DNA of 64,000 bases from the NCBI RefSeq assembly GCF_002005305.1, contig NZ_CP014782.1, positions 868,001-932,000 on the forward strand, in the 5' to 3' direction. Within the stretch, counting starts at the first letter, position 1; each line of letters opens with the position of its first letter. The position numbers and the translations under genes are program-made. The notes under the pieces are model-generated. The model was given only the letters and a program-made list of their open reading frames with translations, was not told where the DNA came from and did no database searches. Positions 1 through 8,568 of the stretch are shown one piece after another. This stretch comes from Shewanella psychrophila (GTDB lineage: Bacteria > Pseudomonadota > Gammaproteobacteria > Enterobacterales > Shewanellaceae).

Positions 1-1029
1 GAAGTCGAGTCAGATGATGTTATCGATGCTGTACCTATAGTGGCAGTTGAAGCCGCTGGTGAAACTTTGAGTCAAGGTGTGATTGGCGAACCTGTGCCTC
101 AAGGAAAAGCATTGGCGAGTCCTGCTGTTAGGCGCATGGCGAGAAGTTTAGATATCGATATTTCCACTGTTACAGGCTCTGGCAAAAATGGCCGGGTATA
201 TAAAGAAGATATCCAGCGACATCAGTCTGGTATCAGCCTATCTTCAAATAACGTTGAGCCTGTCTCTGCGGCCCAGGAAGTGAGCTCCACAGCGACCAAC
301 ACATCTCAGGTGTCAGTCCATAGTGAGAACAGGGTAGAGCCTATTCGCGGTGTTCAGGCTGTGATGGCTAAGATGATGACTGAGTCTGTATCGACCATTC
401 CTCATTTCACTTACTGTGAAGAGATAGACTTGACCGAGTTAGTTAAGCTACGCGAGAGTATGAAGAAGAAGTATTCAAACGATGAGCTAAAACTCACTAT
501 GATGCCATTCTTTATGAAGTCATTGTCACTGGCAATCAAACAGTTCCCTGTGATTAACAGTAAAGTGAATGCCGATTGCACCGAGTTGACCTATTTCAGC
601 CGTCACAATATTGGCATGGCAGTAGACTCTAAAGTGGGTCTTCTCGTGCCTAATATTAAGGACGTGCAGGATAAGTCGATACTAGAGATTGCTACAGAAA
701 TCACCCGTTTGACTAAGGCTGCCCGCAGTGGTCGTGTTAGTCCAGGGGATCTTAAAGAAGGCACAGTGTCTATTTCCAATATAGGCGCACTTGGCGGCAC
801 AGTAGCTACGCCTATTATTAATAAGCCTGAAGTTGCGATTGTGGCCTTGGGTAAGATGCAGATATTGCCGAGATTCAACGCTAATGGTGAAGTCGAAGCA
901 CGTAAAATTATGCAGATCAGCTGGTCTGGGGATCATAGAGTCATAGATGGCGGCACCATAGCCAGATTCTGTAACCTCTGGAAACTGTATCTAGAGCATC
1001 CCCAAGAGATGTTATTGGCTATGCAGTAG
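1..1029 (+). CDS. bkdB: Lipoamide acyltransferase E2 of branched-chain 2-oxoacid dehydrogenase, 5'-truncated by the window
   Basis: The reading frame is open back to base 1, so the true start and the N-terminal lipoyl domain lie outside the window. What remains is a peripheral subunit-binding domain (ASPAVRRMAR to about residue 60), an Ala/Ser/Thr/Val-rich linker, and a complete acyltransferase domain ending in the catalytic signature DHRVIDGG. In this family the His and Asp of HRxxDG transfer the acyl group from lipoamide to CoA. The complex oxidatively decarboxylates the keto acids of Val, Leu and Ile and supplies branched-chain acyl-CoA. The alpha and beta E1 genes would be expected just upstream. 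A pyruvate or 2-oxoglutarate E2 is less likely, because those usually have other neighbours; nadA directly downstream matches the Shewanella bkd locus as I recall it. Confidence 0.9.
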   Translation, partial: EVESDDVIDAVPIVAVEAAGETLSQGVIGEPVPQGKALASPAVRRMARSLDIDISTVTGSGKNGRVYKEDIQRHQSGISLSSNNVEPVSAAQEVSSTATNTSQVSVHSENRVEPIRGVQAVMAKMMTESVSTIPHFTYCEEIDLTELVKLRESMKKKYSNDELKLTMMPFFMKSLSLAIKQFPVINSKVNADCTELTYFSRHNIGMAVDSKVGLLVPNIKDVQDKSILEIATEITRLTKAARSGRVSPGDLKEGTVSISNIGALGGTVATPIINKPEVAIVALGKMQILPRFNANGEVEARKIMQISWSGDHRVIDGGTIARFCNLWKLYLEHPQEMLLAMQ

Positions 1030-1053
1030 CTCACAATTGATAGTTTGTACAAT

Positions 1054-1080
1054 AAAAAGGGCGCATTTGCGCTCTTTTTT
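1054..1080 (+). terminator. Rho-independent terminator of the bkd operon
   Basis: A 12-bp stem (1054-1065 with 1068-1079, one G-T wobble) starts in an A tract and ends in a T run, 25 bp after the bkdB stop codon. Confidence 0.85.
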
Positions 1081-1102
1081 ATGGCTTATAGCTTATTTTT
1101 AG

Positions 1103-1131
1103 TTAATTTTTCAATCATATTTACGTATAAT
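1103..1131 (+). promoter_or_regulatory. Probable sigma-70 promoter of nadA
   Basis: There is a perfect -10 hexamer TATAAT at 1126-1131, with a weak -35 (TTAATT, 1103-1108) 17 bp upstream. Transcription would start near 1138, giving a leader of about 25 nt. That leader has no Shine-Dalgarno sequence and instead carries TTCCTCCTT (1146-1153), which resembles an anti-SD sequence. Confidence 0.55.
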
Positions 1132-1163
1132 CCCGCTAATAAGAATTCCTCCTTGGTTTTAAG

Positions 1164-2231
1164 ATGAGTCACTCAGCCCCACAAATTGAAGAAATTCAAT
1201 ATATATTTCCGCCTAAGCCACTTCCATTAACCGAATTCGAAAAAGCGCGTTACAAGTCGCGTATCAAGCAGTTATTAGTCGAAAAAGATGCCGTACTCGT
1301 GGCTCATTATTATACCGACCCCGAGATCCAAGCTTTGGCTGAGGAAACAGGTGGCTGCGTCTCTGACTCATTGGAGATGGCCAGGTTTGGACGAGATCAC
1401 CAGGCCCAGACCTTGATTGTCGCCGGGGTTAAATTTATGGGGGAGACCTCAAAAATTCTGAGCCCGGAAAAGACGGTTTTAATGCCGACCTTAGATGCAA
1501 CCTGCTCACTGGATATTGGTTGCCCCATCGAGACCTTTAGTGCGTTCTGTGATGCTCACCCTGATCACACGGTTGTGGTGTATGCCAATACATCGGCTGC
1601 GGTTAAAGCCCGAGCCGACTGGGTCGTTACATCGAGTATTGCTTTGGATATAGTCGAGCATCTCGACAGCCAAGATAAGAAGATTATCTGGGGTCCCGAT
1701 CGTCATCTGGGTAGCTATATTGCCAAAGAGACCGGTGCTGAGATGTTGATGTGGCAAGGCGATTGTATTGTCCATGATGAATTTAAAGCTAAGGCCCTGC
1801 GGGAGCTCAAGCTGCTGCATCCAACAGCTGCCATCTTGGTTCATCCAGAATCACCGGCCAGTGTTGTTGAGCTTGCCGATGCCGTGGGCTCGACTAGTCA
1901 GCTGATCAAATCTGCCCAGCAGATGGATAATGATAAATTCATCGTCGCAACCGATAGAGGCATCTTCTATAAGATGCAACAGGCAGCCCCTGACAAAATC
2001 CTTATTGAAGCACCGACAGGTGGAAATGGTGCAACCTGTAAGAGCTGCGCCCATTGTCCTTGGATGGCCATGAATGGTCTACAGTCGATTGAAGCATCAT
2101 TGATGGCTACAGACACCAGCAAGCATGAAATTTTTGTGGATGATGAGTTACGTGAAGGTGCGTTAATCCCACTGGATCGCATGCTTAATTTTGCTGCTGA
2201 ATTGAACATGAAGGTGAAAGGAAACGCCTGA
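1164..2231 (+). CDS. nadA: Quinolinate synthase A
   Basis: This 355-residue protein condenses iminoaspartate with dihydroxyacetone phosphate to quinolinate, the second step of de novo NAD synthesis, and carries an oxygen-sensitive 4Fe-4S cluster. It aligns end to end with the E. coli type: PPKP near the N-terminus, HYYTDPEIQALAEETGG, GCVSDSLEMARFG, MGETSKILSPEKTVLMP, and the cluster cysteines in CSLDIGCP, WQGDCIVH and CKSCAHCPWMAMNG. The ATG at 1164 gives the usual N-terminus but has no SD, and the sequence just upstream is pyrimidine-rich. It is a single-gene unit with its own promoter and terminator. Its partner nadB is not in the window. Confidence 0.96.
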   Translation: MSHSAPQIEEIQYIFPPKPLPLTEFEKARYKSRIKQLLVEKDAVLVAHYYTDPEIQALAEETGGCVSDSLEMARFGRDHQAQTLIVAGVKFMGETSKILSPEKTVLMPTLDATCSLDIGCPIETFSAFCDAHPDHTVVVYANTSAAVKARADWVVTSSIALDIVEHLDSQDKKIIWGPDRHLGSYIAKETGAEMLMWQGDCIVHDEFKAKALRELKLLHPTAAILVHPESPASVVELADAVGSTSQLIKSAQQMDNDKFIVATDRGIFYKMQQAAPDKILIEAPTGGNGATCKSCAHCPWMAMNGLQSIEASLMATDTSKHEIFVDDELREGALIPLDRMLNFAAELNMKVKGNA

Positions 2232-2306
2232 TACAACTTGTTAAGTTGCCAGCAAAAAAACAGCTATATTTCATACAAGTAGCCATTTATTTTGATCTAT
2301 ATTAAT

Positions 2307-2332
2307 AAACCCTCAATTTGAGGGTTTTTTTG
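2307..2332 (+). terminator. Rho-independent terminator of nadA
   Basis: A perfect 10-bp stem AAACCCTCAA/TTGAGGGTTT (2307-2316 with 2318-2327) is followed by T residues. Confidence 0.85.
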
Positions 2333-2412
2333 TGGTATTTTTCTAAGGGTTACAGGGAATAGGCACTAAACTCTTGCTAAACTTTCCCAAATATTGGTCA
2401 AGGAGATCATGT

Positions 2413-4407
2413 ATGAATATTCGATGGATCGAAAACCTCACCATAAAAAATAAACTGCTTATTGTTACCTTGCCGCCCATCTTGGGGTGTGTCTTCTTTG
2501 GCTTATCCATTGTCTATAACCAATTCCAGTTAAGCCAAAGCTTATCTAAGGTGCAGATGCTTAGCGAACTGGCCAGTGTGAACAGTGTGCTAGTGCATGA
2601 ATTACAAAAAGAGCGTGGTATGAGTGCCGGATTTTTGAGTGCTGGAGGTCAGGCATTTGCAGCTAAACTGCCAAAACAGAGAAAGTCGACTGACAGGCAG
2701 ATCATAGCATTCCAATCTTTTATTGCCGATAACCGTTTACCCGATGCTTTTAGCCGTCAATTAACCAGTGTTAATAAGGCTCTGGCAAGTCTGAATAGGA
2801 TGAGAAATAGCGTAGATAGTTTATCCATTTCAGTCTCTAATGAAGTGCAGTTCTACACCAGACTCAATATGGCCTTGCTCAGCATTGTCGATCAAACGGC
2901 CCACGAGGGGGCGAGTCAGGCTATCGCCATTCAAGCTGCATCTTTTAGTGCATACTTGCAAATGAAAGAGCGTGCAGGGCTCGAGCGTGCAGTCCTTAGT
3001 TCCATGTTTGGACAAGTCAAAGTCGATCCACAGAGATTCATTAAGTTTGTTACCTTAATTTCTGAACAAAACAGCTATCAAGAACGGTTTTTAGCCCTAG
3101 CAGATGATGAGACTCAGCAAGCTTATCAGCGCCTACAAGACTCGAAGGCCTTCAGTGACGTTAATACATTGAGGCAAGTTGCGTTAAGCCAAGACATTGA
3201 TAAAGTTGCTGCCCAAAGTCCGGAACAATGGTTTGCTCAAGCTACCGTGCGTATCGAATCGGTCAGTCAATTCGAGCAATCACTGGCCAATGGCTTAATG
3301 GGTCAAACTAAGAAGCAATTATTGGCCTCAAATACCTTGATGTACAGCATCATCACTCTGATGTTAGTGTCAGGCTTCTTAGTGTGCGGCATATCTATTG
3401 TGCTGGGAAGATATCTGCATCAGAGTTTGCGTAACATGCACTCTGTGGTCACTCAAGCCCAAGCCAGTTTCGATCTCAGCCTGCGCGTAAAGTCTGATAC
3501 CAGTGACGAACTGGGACAACTTGGCAAGGCATTTAACCAAATGATGATGGATTTTGAGAATGTCATCTTAAAAGTCAGGGACAATACCGCTAGCTTATTA
3601 ACTGCATCTCAGAAGATGGACTCCTGTGCGACCTTAATGCAGCGAGATGTGGCCATTGGCCATAGCGAGGCGGAGCAGGTCGCCTCTGCAATGACTGAGA
3701 TGAGTGCCACGGTACAAGAAATAGCTCAGAATGCCGTGAGTGCATCTGAAGCGTCTGCCGCCGCCAATACCGACGCCAATGAAGGACGCTTGGAAGTTAG
3801 TAAGACTGGCACCAGCATAAAACTGCTTGCGGTCGAAATCGAGCAGGCTTCGAATGCTATCAATAATCTAGACAATGACATTCAATCGATAGTCAGCGTA
3901 TTAGGGGTGATAAGCAGTATTGCTGAGCAAACTAACTTACTGGCATTGAATGCTGCCATAGAAGCAGCCAGAGCCGGAGAGATGGGCCGAGGCTTTGCCG
4001 TTGTAGCCGATGAGGTGAGAAGCTTAGCTCAACGTGCTCAAGCTTCTACCGAAGATATTCGGACCATGACTGAGCGTCTCGAGTCTGGCGCTAAACTCGC
4101 AGTCACAGCCATGGAGAAGGGCAAGGCTCAAGCTGAGCTAAGTGTCACGGAGTCACATAAGGCGGGTGAAGAGCTAGATCGCATCGTCACTGAGGTGGGT
4201 ATTATCGACAGCATGAACGAGCAGATAGCGGCGGCGACCCATGAGCAGTCAACGGTATCAGAAGAAGTTAATCGTAATGCACTCAAGATAAGTGAGACTT
4301 ATCGAAATACCCAAGATGTCGCCGATGAACTCAGCCAGCTTAATGACGTGTTACTCGAAGACGCTAACAAGATGGCCCAGGAAGTGAGCAAGTTTAAGTT
4401 AAGCTAA
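2413..4407 (+). CDS. Methyl-accepting chemotaxis protein with NIT sensor domain
   Basis: The start at 2413 was chosen because AAGGAGAT (2399-2406) sits 6 nt upstream; an in-frame ATG at 2374 has no SD. The 664-residue product has an N-terminal membrane segment (LLIVTLPPILGCVFFGLSIV). An all-helical periplasmic domain follows, with the NIT signature LQKERGMSAGFLS; this family is proposed to sense nitrate or nitrite. A second membrane segment (around residues 310-335) and a HAMP linker come next. The C-terminal signalling domain carries the hallmark hairpin EQTNLLALNAAIEAARAGE and GFAVVADEVRSLAQRA. It would form trimers of dimers with CheA and CheW at the cell pole. No chemotaxis genes adjoin it, so it is an orphan receptor. 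The ligand is not provable from sequence. Confidence 0.93.
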   Translation: MNIRWIENLTIKNKLLIVTLPPILGCVFFGLSIVYNQFQLSQSLSKVQMLSELASVNSVLVHELQKERGMSAGFLSAGGQAFAAKLPKQRKSTDRQIIAFQSFIADNRLPDAFSRQLTSVNKALASLNRMRNSVDSLSISVSNEVQFYTRLNMALLSIVDQTAHEGASQAIAIQAASFSAYLQMKERAGLERAVLSSMFGQVKVDPQRFIKFVTLISEQNSYQERFLALADDETQQAYQRLQDSKAFSDVNTLRQVALSQDIDKVAAQSPEQWFAQATVRIESVSQFEQSLANGLMGQTKKQLLASNTLMYSIITLMLVSGFLVCGISIVLGRYLHQSLRNMHSVVTQAQASFDLSLRVKSDTSDELGQLGKAFNQMMMDFENVILKVRDNTASLLTASQKMDSCATLMQRDVAIGHSEAEQVASAMTEMSATVQEIAQNAVSASEASAAANTDANEGRLEVSKTGTSIKLLAVEIEQASNAINNLDNDIQSIVSVLGVISSIAEQTNLLALNAAIEAARAGEMGRGFAVVADEVRSLAQRAQASTEDIRTMTERLESGAKLAVTAMEKGKAQAELSVTESHKAGEELDRIVTEVGIIDSMNEQIAAATHEQSTVSEEVNRNALKISETYRNTQDVADELSQLNDVLLEDANKMAQEVSKFKLS

Positions 4408-4440
4408 TTAGCTTGCAGCCGACAGAGCAATTGTTACACA

Positions 4441-4466
4441 GAGAAAGCCTATTTATAGGCTTTCTC
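4441..4466 (+). terminator. Terminator-like hairpin after the chemoreceptor gene
   Basis: Perfect 11-bp inverted repeat GAGAAAGCCTA/TAGGCTTTCTC (4441-4451 with 4456-4466) with a TTTA loop. The U-rich part lies inside the 3' arm and there is no long T run after it. Confidence 0.65.
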
Positions 4467-4527
4467 TGTCTGCATACCAATATATGCGATAAACCTAGAC
4501 TCAAAAAATATAAATTTATAAACGAAA

Positions 4528-4553
4528 AAGCCCCAGCATTTCTGCTGGGGCTT
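4528..4553 (-). terminator. Rho-independent terminator of tRNA-Ser
   Basis: An 11-bp stem AAGCCCCAGCA/TGCTGGGGCTT lies 11 bp past the tRNA 3' end. Read on the minus strand it runs into CTTTTTCG. Confidence 0.85.
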
Positions 4554-4563
4554 CGTCTGAATA

Positions 4564-4654
4564 TGGCGGTGAGTTAGGGGTTCGAACCCTAGATGGGCTA
4601 TAAACCCATACACACTTTCCAGGCGTGCGCCTTCAGCCACTCAGCCAACTCACC
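4564..4654 (-). tRNA. tRNA-Ser (anticodon GGA)
   Basis: Read on the minus strand, this is a 91-nt class II tRNA with encoded CCA. The acceptor arm GGTGAGT pairs with ACTCACC, and the discriminator base plus CCA follow. The D arm is GGCTGAGTGGCTGAAGGC. The anticodon stem-loop is ACGCCTGGAAAGTGTGT, with GGA reading UCC and UCU codons. The long variable arm is typical of tRNA-Ser, and the T loop is GGTTCGAACCC. The anticodon region closely resembles E. coli tRNA-Ser(GGA). Confidence 0.96.
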
Positions 4655-4962
4655 AATTTTCGTTATGTTTAAAGTGTTAACCCCACCAATATCATTAAAA
4701 GATTCACTAAGCTGGCTTAATTGCTTTCTCCCTTAACGGAGCCGTACTTTACGCAATACAGGTTTAATGGTCAAGGGATAAAAGTGTACTTTCAAGCGTT
4801 TGCACGTTTGCTAAACGATATTAGATAAACTGGCTTAAGTTTTAGGCCATCGAAGAGATTCAAGCTTTGAAACCGTTTCCATTCTATCAAGAGCTGGGTT
4901 TTCATCAATAACAATGAAAAGCGAGCACTCAGGAGCCCATGAGTGCTCGTATATTGGGTAAC
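4655..4962. other. Gene-free stretch between tRNA-Ser and cls
   Basis: I find no gene here. The right end contains the cls terminator (4922-4949). The tRNA promoter must lie in the first part, on the minus strand, but no convincing -35/-10 pair stands out. Confidence 0.5.
4915..4949 (-). terminator. Terminator of cls
   Basis: A 10-bp perfect stem CGAGCACTCA/TGAGTGCTCG (4922-4931 with 4940-4949). On the minus strand it is followed by CTTTTC. Confidence 0.75.
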
Positions 4963-6420
4963 TTAAAGCAATGGGCTAAACAGATAGAAAAACTGTTCTG
5001 TCACACGTTTATAAACCGCTCTTTTCTGCCAGAGTGATAAATCGACTAAGCTTGAGTTATCCATATACTCCTGTTGTAACTTAGTTAACTCTTGAGTAAA
5101 GGAAAGATCATCGACGGCCAAGGTTAGCTCGAAGTTTAGCCAAAGGCTGCGCATATCGAGATTAACGGTTCCAATTAAACTGAAGGCCTCATCTATCACC
5201 ACAGACTTTGTATGTAGCAGCCCCCCCTTAAACCTATGGATCTTAACTCCGGCTTGTAAAAGCTCACTGAAGAAGGATCGGCTAGCCCATTCCACCATCA
5301 TGGAATCATTCTTATTAGGGATGATGATATTGACACATATGCCCCTGTGAGCGGCGGCTATTAAGGCCACTTGTAAGTTTTCACTGGGGACAAAGTATGG
5401 GGTTGTGATGACAATCTTGTGCTCGGCCTGATAAAGGCTCTGTAATAGAACTTCATGAATGATCTCATCGGGCATTCCAGGCCCTGAGGGGATGACTTGA
5501 ACCATATCTAACTGTTCAGGGGATTGATGGGGTTTACAAATAGGTTTCTGTGGCAAAAAACGCTGATCGGTTTCCACTTCCCAGTCCCAAGATTGAATGG
5601 CGTCAAGCAAAGGTACGCAGGTGCCTGTGATGCGGATCATCACATCTATCCACTCGCCGACACCTGAATTAGTTTTAAAACAACTTGGGTCTACCAAGTT
5701 CATCGAGCCTGTGTAGCCAATGCTATTGTCTATGATCACAATTTTTCTGTGCATTCTCAGATCCATTCTACGAAACAACACCCTGATAGGACTGACTTTG
5801 AGTGCTCTAGCTAGTGTGATACCTGCCAATTGCATCTTCTCGGGCCATTGGCTTCGAAAAAATTGATGACTACCTGCTGCGTCGAGTAAGAGCCTTACGG
5901 TGATCCCTCTCTGAGCCGCGAGTATCAGGGCTTGGGCCACAGCATCCGCCATGCCGCCCGGGTGCCAGATGTAGAACTCCAGATGTATAGATTGCTTGGC
6001 GTTATTGATATCCTCGATCATGGAAGTCAAAATTAACTGGGGAGATGAGACTAGTTGTAAGTCATTATCAGCAAGGGGCGGTATTCCTAGTCGATTTTCA
6101 CATAAGAGACCAATAGAGTTGGCATGATGACTCAGCATACCAGGTTGATATTGTCGAATTTCAAATAGATGGGAAAACCATTCGGCATAGGGACGATACA
6201 TGTTCTGAGCCCTGACAGCCCGAGTACGACCAATATTTTGCTCACCAAAAAGCAGGTAGGCGACGATGCCCACGATAGGAATGACATAAATGACCATCAT
6301 CCACGCAAAGGATACGCCGATAGAGCGCCGCCTTATTACAATCCGTGCCGTGATCGCAGCGATAATTACCCAGTAAGCAAGCACGCTCAAGAGAGTGAGG
6401 AGTTGGTACACATGGTCCAT
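4963..6420 (-). CDS. cls: Cardiolipin synthase (ClsA type)
   Basis: This 485-residue phospholipase D superfamily enzyme condenses two phosphatidylglycerol molecules to cardiolipin at the inner membrane. Two N-terminal membrane segments (about residues 5-27 and 38-58) precede two HKD motifs: HRKIVIIDNSIGYTGSMN and HTKSVVIDEAFSLIGTVNLD, both with intact His, Lys and Asp. The length matches the E. coli ClsA form (about 486). The start has an SD-like TAGAGG about 10 nt upstream. It is transcribed alone. The window also carries pssA, another PLD-superfamily phospholipid enzyme, so two parts of phospholipid head-group synthesis are encoded here. Confidence 0.93.
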   Translation of the reverse strand: MDHVYQLLTLLSVLAYWVIIAAITARIVIRRRSIGVSFAWMMVIYVIPIVGIVAYLLFGEQNIGRTRAVRAQNMYRPYAEWFSHLFEIRQYQPGMLSHHANSIGLLCENRLGIPPLADNDLQLVSSPQLILTSMIEDINNAKQSIHLEFYIWHPGGMADAVAQALILAAQRGITVRLLLDAAGSHQFFRSQWPEKMQLAGITLARALKVSPIRVLFRRMDLRMHRKIVIIDNSIGYTGSMNLVDPSCFKTNSGVGEWIDVMIRITGTCVPLLDAIQSWDWEVETDQRFLPQKPICKPHQSPEQLDMVQVIPSGPGMPDEIIHEVLLQSLYQAEHKIVITTPYFVPSENLQVALIAAAHRGICVNIIIPNKNDSMMVEWASRSFFSELLQAGVKIHRFKGGLLHTKSVVIDEAFSLIGTVNLDMRSLWLNFELTLAVDDLSFTQELTKLQQEYMDNSSLVDLSLWQKRAVYKRVTEQFFYLFSPLL

Positions 6421-6642
6421 GTAATTTTGTGCCTCTAAACATTACCCTTCAATTATTTTCAAAGGGAATAATTGATAATATATTGCATTAAATTGCTTTA
6501 AAGATCAGTATTTTTAGTCGATGGTGAGTTTAGCTGGCATTATGTTGCTTGCACTGCCGTGGGGATATGTGTGCTTCGTGATGTTTAGGTGCAATGACTT
6601 ATGGTATAAACTGCAGACTTATCCTTATTTATTTTTCAAAGC

Positions 6643-7494
6643 ATGAAACTAGCTAATTCGACTCGTTCTGTTTTAATCGTTATTTTTGTTATTTTTTTCA
6701 CAATTATTCTATTTTTAGCATTATTGCCGACGAGTGAGCCCCGAATTTTGACTGATCTCGACATACCATCCTTCGACAGCCGATGTGTACATGGGGACGA
6801 TCCTATGGGGGCATATTTAGATAGCCAAGGCTCGTTAAGTGTGGCTACATGGAATATCTATAAGCAAAAAAAGCAAGGTTGGCTTAAGCAACTGGCCAGC
6901 TTAAACCAAGCCAGTCAGCTGGTTCTACTTCAAGAGGCTGGTCTGAGCCCAGAACTCAGGCAATATATTCGTACAGCCGGATTGAAGGCCTCAATGGCGA
7001 AAGCATTTACTCTATTAGATACCTCATATGGTGTGATGAACCTTTCTCGTGCCCAAGCTCTGTCTGCTTGCGCATTTACGGCCACTGAGCCGTTAATTCG
7101 TTTCGCTAAATCAGGAATCGTCGCCTATTATCCACTGTCCAGCGGCGAAGAGCTCTTAGTGGTTAATCTACATGGTATTAATTTTGAGTGGAACCTTACT
7201 CATTACTCCAGGCAATTTGAAGCGATAGCCCTCGAGCTTGATAAACATCAGGGGCCTATCATATTAGCGGGTGATTTTAATACATGGCGAACACTGAGGC
7301 TCAATGTCATCACTGAGTTTGCTAAGCGATTCCATTTATCTGAAATCAATTATCGCGTCGATGAACGCCAACGTGTATTTGGCTTCCCCTTAGATCATAT
7401 TTACTATCGCGGATTAACATTCCTTGAGGCCGAGTCATTAGCGACTTCAAGCTCAGATCATAATCCCATTACGGCTCGCTTTATGCTCAAGTGA
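6643..7494 (+). CDS. Endonuclease/exonuclease/phosphatase-family protein, membrane-anchored
   Basis: This 283-residue protein has an N-terminal hydrophobic segment (VLIVIFVIFFTIILFLALLP) that is probably an uncleaved anchor, followed by an EEP (DNase I/exonuclease III-like) fold. Visible motifs are VATWNIYKQKK, LLQEAG (metal-binding Glu), NLHG, LAGDFNTWR (catalytic Asp and Asn), LDHIYYRG and SSDHNPI (terminal Asp-His pair). All the catalytic residues expected for a Mg-dependent phosphodiesterase or phosphatase are present. The substrate cannot be read from sequence; YafD-like proteins are the nearest family I recognise. No clear SD precedes the ATG. It lies between divergent cls and a convergent solute-binding protein gene. 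Confidence 0.8.
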   Translation: MKLANSTRSVLIVIFVIFFTIILFLALLPTSEPRILTDLDIPSFDSRCVHGDDPMGAYLDSQGSLSVATWNIYKQKKQGWLKQLASLNQASQLVLLQEAGLSPELRQYIRTAGLKASMAKAFTLLDTSYGVMNLSRAQALSACAFTATEPLIRFAKSGIVAYYPLSSGEELLVVNLHGINFEWNLTHYSRQFEAIALELDKHQGPIILAGDFNTWRTLRLNVITEFAKRFHLSEINYRVDERQRVFGFPLDHIYYRGLTFLEAESLATSSSDHNPITARFMLK

Positions 7495-7547
7495 TTCTAT
7501 TGAACTGTTTCTGAAAACTATTGGGGACTGTTTAAATCTGCTTCAGT

Positions 7548-8360
7548 TTATTGACTGGAAAAAGAGCAGGTTGAGGTTTGCTCATTAAAGTCTGTAATAA
7601 ATTCCGGGTATTTAGCTAAGAATATTTTACCGAAATAAACCCCCAGTGGTTTACTCTTGTTATGTACTTGCTTAAAAGTGTCCATAGTTAAGCCTGCTCG
7701 TTCGATAGCGGCCTGAAAGAGCAAGTTATTCTCCATTATGGCATCGACACGTTTATGGGTAAGTAACTTAATGAGCTTATCGATAGAGTCAGTTTGATGG
7801 GCAATCATAAAATTGTTTTCATAGAGCCAATGAGTCGTATTCGAGTGCTGGCGGCTGGCAAAGATGGCTGCCGATTTAATATCGGTAATGGCAGAGGGGA
7901 TCTTACTGTCCTTTAGTAAGTAAAAACTCCAATTTTGTTCGATGAAGGTGTTTGATTGAACGGCGTATACGTCTCGTTTGTCATTTTGTGAAGCGGCGAA
8001 GAAAGCATCATACAAACCCGTTTCGACGCCTTTTTGTGCGCGTCCCCAAGGAAGGAATATAACCTGATAATCTTGTTTTAGCCTATTCAATACACAGTCG
8101 AGTGCATCAATTGCATAGCCAGTCTGTATTTCGTTCGATTCCATCTGATAAGGAGGCCATTCTTTGGTCGATATTGATAACTTTGGCACTTTCTCGTTAG
8201 CTTGAACCACAAAAAGGCTCCCAATTAATATCACCGCCATTGTTGCTGTGATCATGCTGAAGATCCCAATGGGAGAGCTTTTTTTGAAAAGCCAATACCA
8301 GAGAGATGAACTTAAGCCAGATAGAGATTGAGATAAATGTATCAAGGTAATGTCACTCAC
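7548..8360 (-). CDS. Periplasmic solute-binding protein, family 3 (SBP_bac_3-like)
   Basis: From a GTG at 8360 the product is 270 residues. An internal ATG at 8255 would start directly at a signal-peptide-like segment (MITATMAVILIGSLFVVQA), so the true start is uncertain and the shorter form (235 residues) is attractive. The mature part begins with KLSISTKEWPPYQM and continues GYAIDALDCVLNRL, LPWGRAQKGVETGLYDAFFAAS and KRVDAIMENNLLFQAAIERAG, the pattern of polar amino-acid binding proteins. No ABC permease or ATPase gene adjoins it. In Shewanella and Vibrio many such orphan family 3 proteins occur, and their ligands are unknown. Confidence 0.8.
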   Translation of the reverse strand: MSDITLIHLSQSLSGLSSSLWYWLFKKSSPIGIFSMITATMAVILIGSLFVVQANEKVPKLSISTKEWPPYQMESNEIQTGYAIDALDCVLNRLKQDYQVIFLPWGRAQKGVETGLYDAFFAASQNDKRDVYAVQSNTFIEQNWSFYLLKDSKIPSAITDIKSAAIFASRQHSNTTHWLYENNFMIAHQTDSIDKLIKLLTHKRVDAIMENNLLFQAAIERAGLTMDTFKQVHNKSKPLGVYFGKIFLAKYPEFITDFNEQTSTCSFSSQ

Positions 8361-8568
8361 AGCCTTCGTATCATAAATTCTAGTTTAGCCTAAGGTGATG
8401 TCAAAATAGATGGGCTGGAATATTAGAAAAAGCGATAGCTCCTATGGGTTTATTGAGTAAGTTAAGACCCTTATTGCTGGTTTTCTACAAATAATCCTGT
8501 TTGAAAACATTAATCATAGATAAGCTTGTACACTTGGCTGGTATCTTCTCAATTTTTAGGCGCATTAC

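Noticed and set aside
4449..4640. 63-codon minus-strand frame over tRNA-Ser
   Set aside because: It runs through the tRNA gene and its terminator; not a protein gene.
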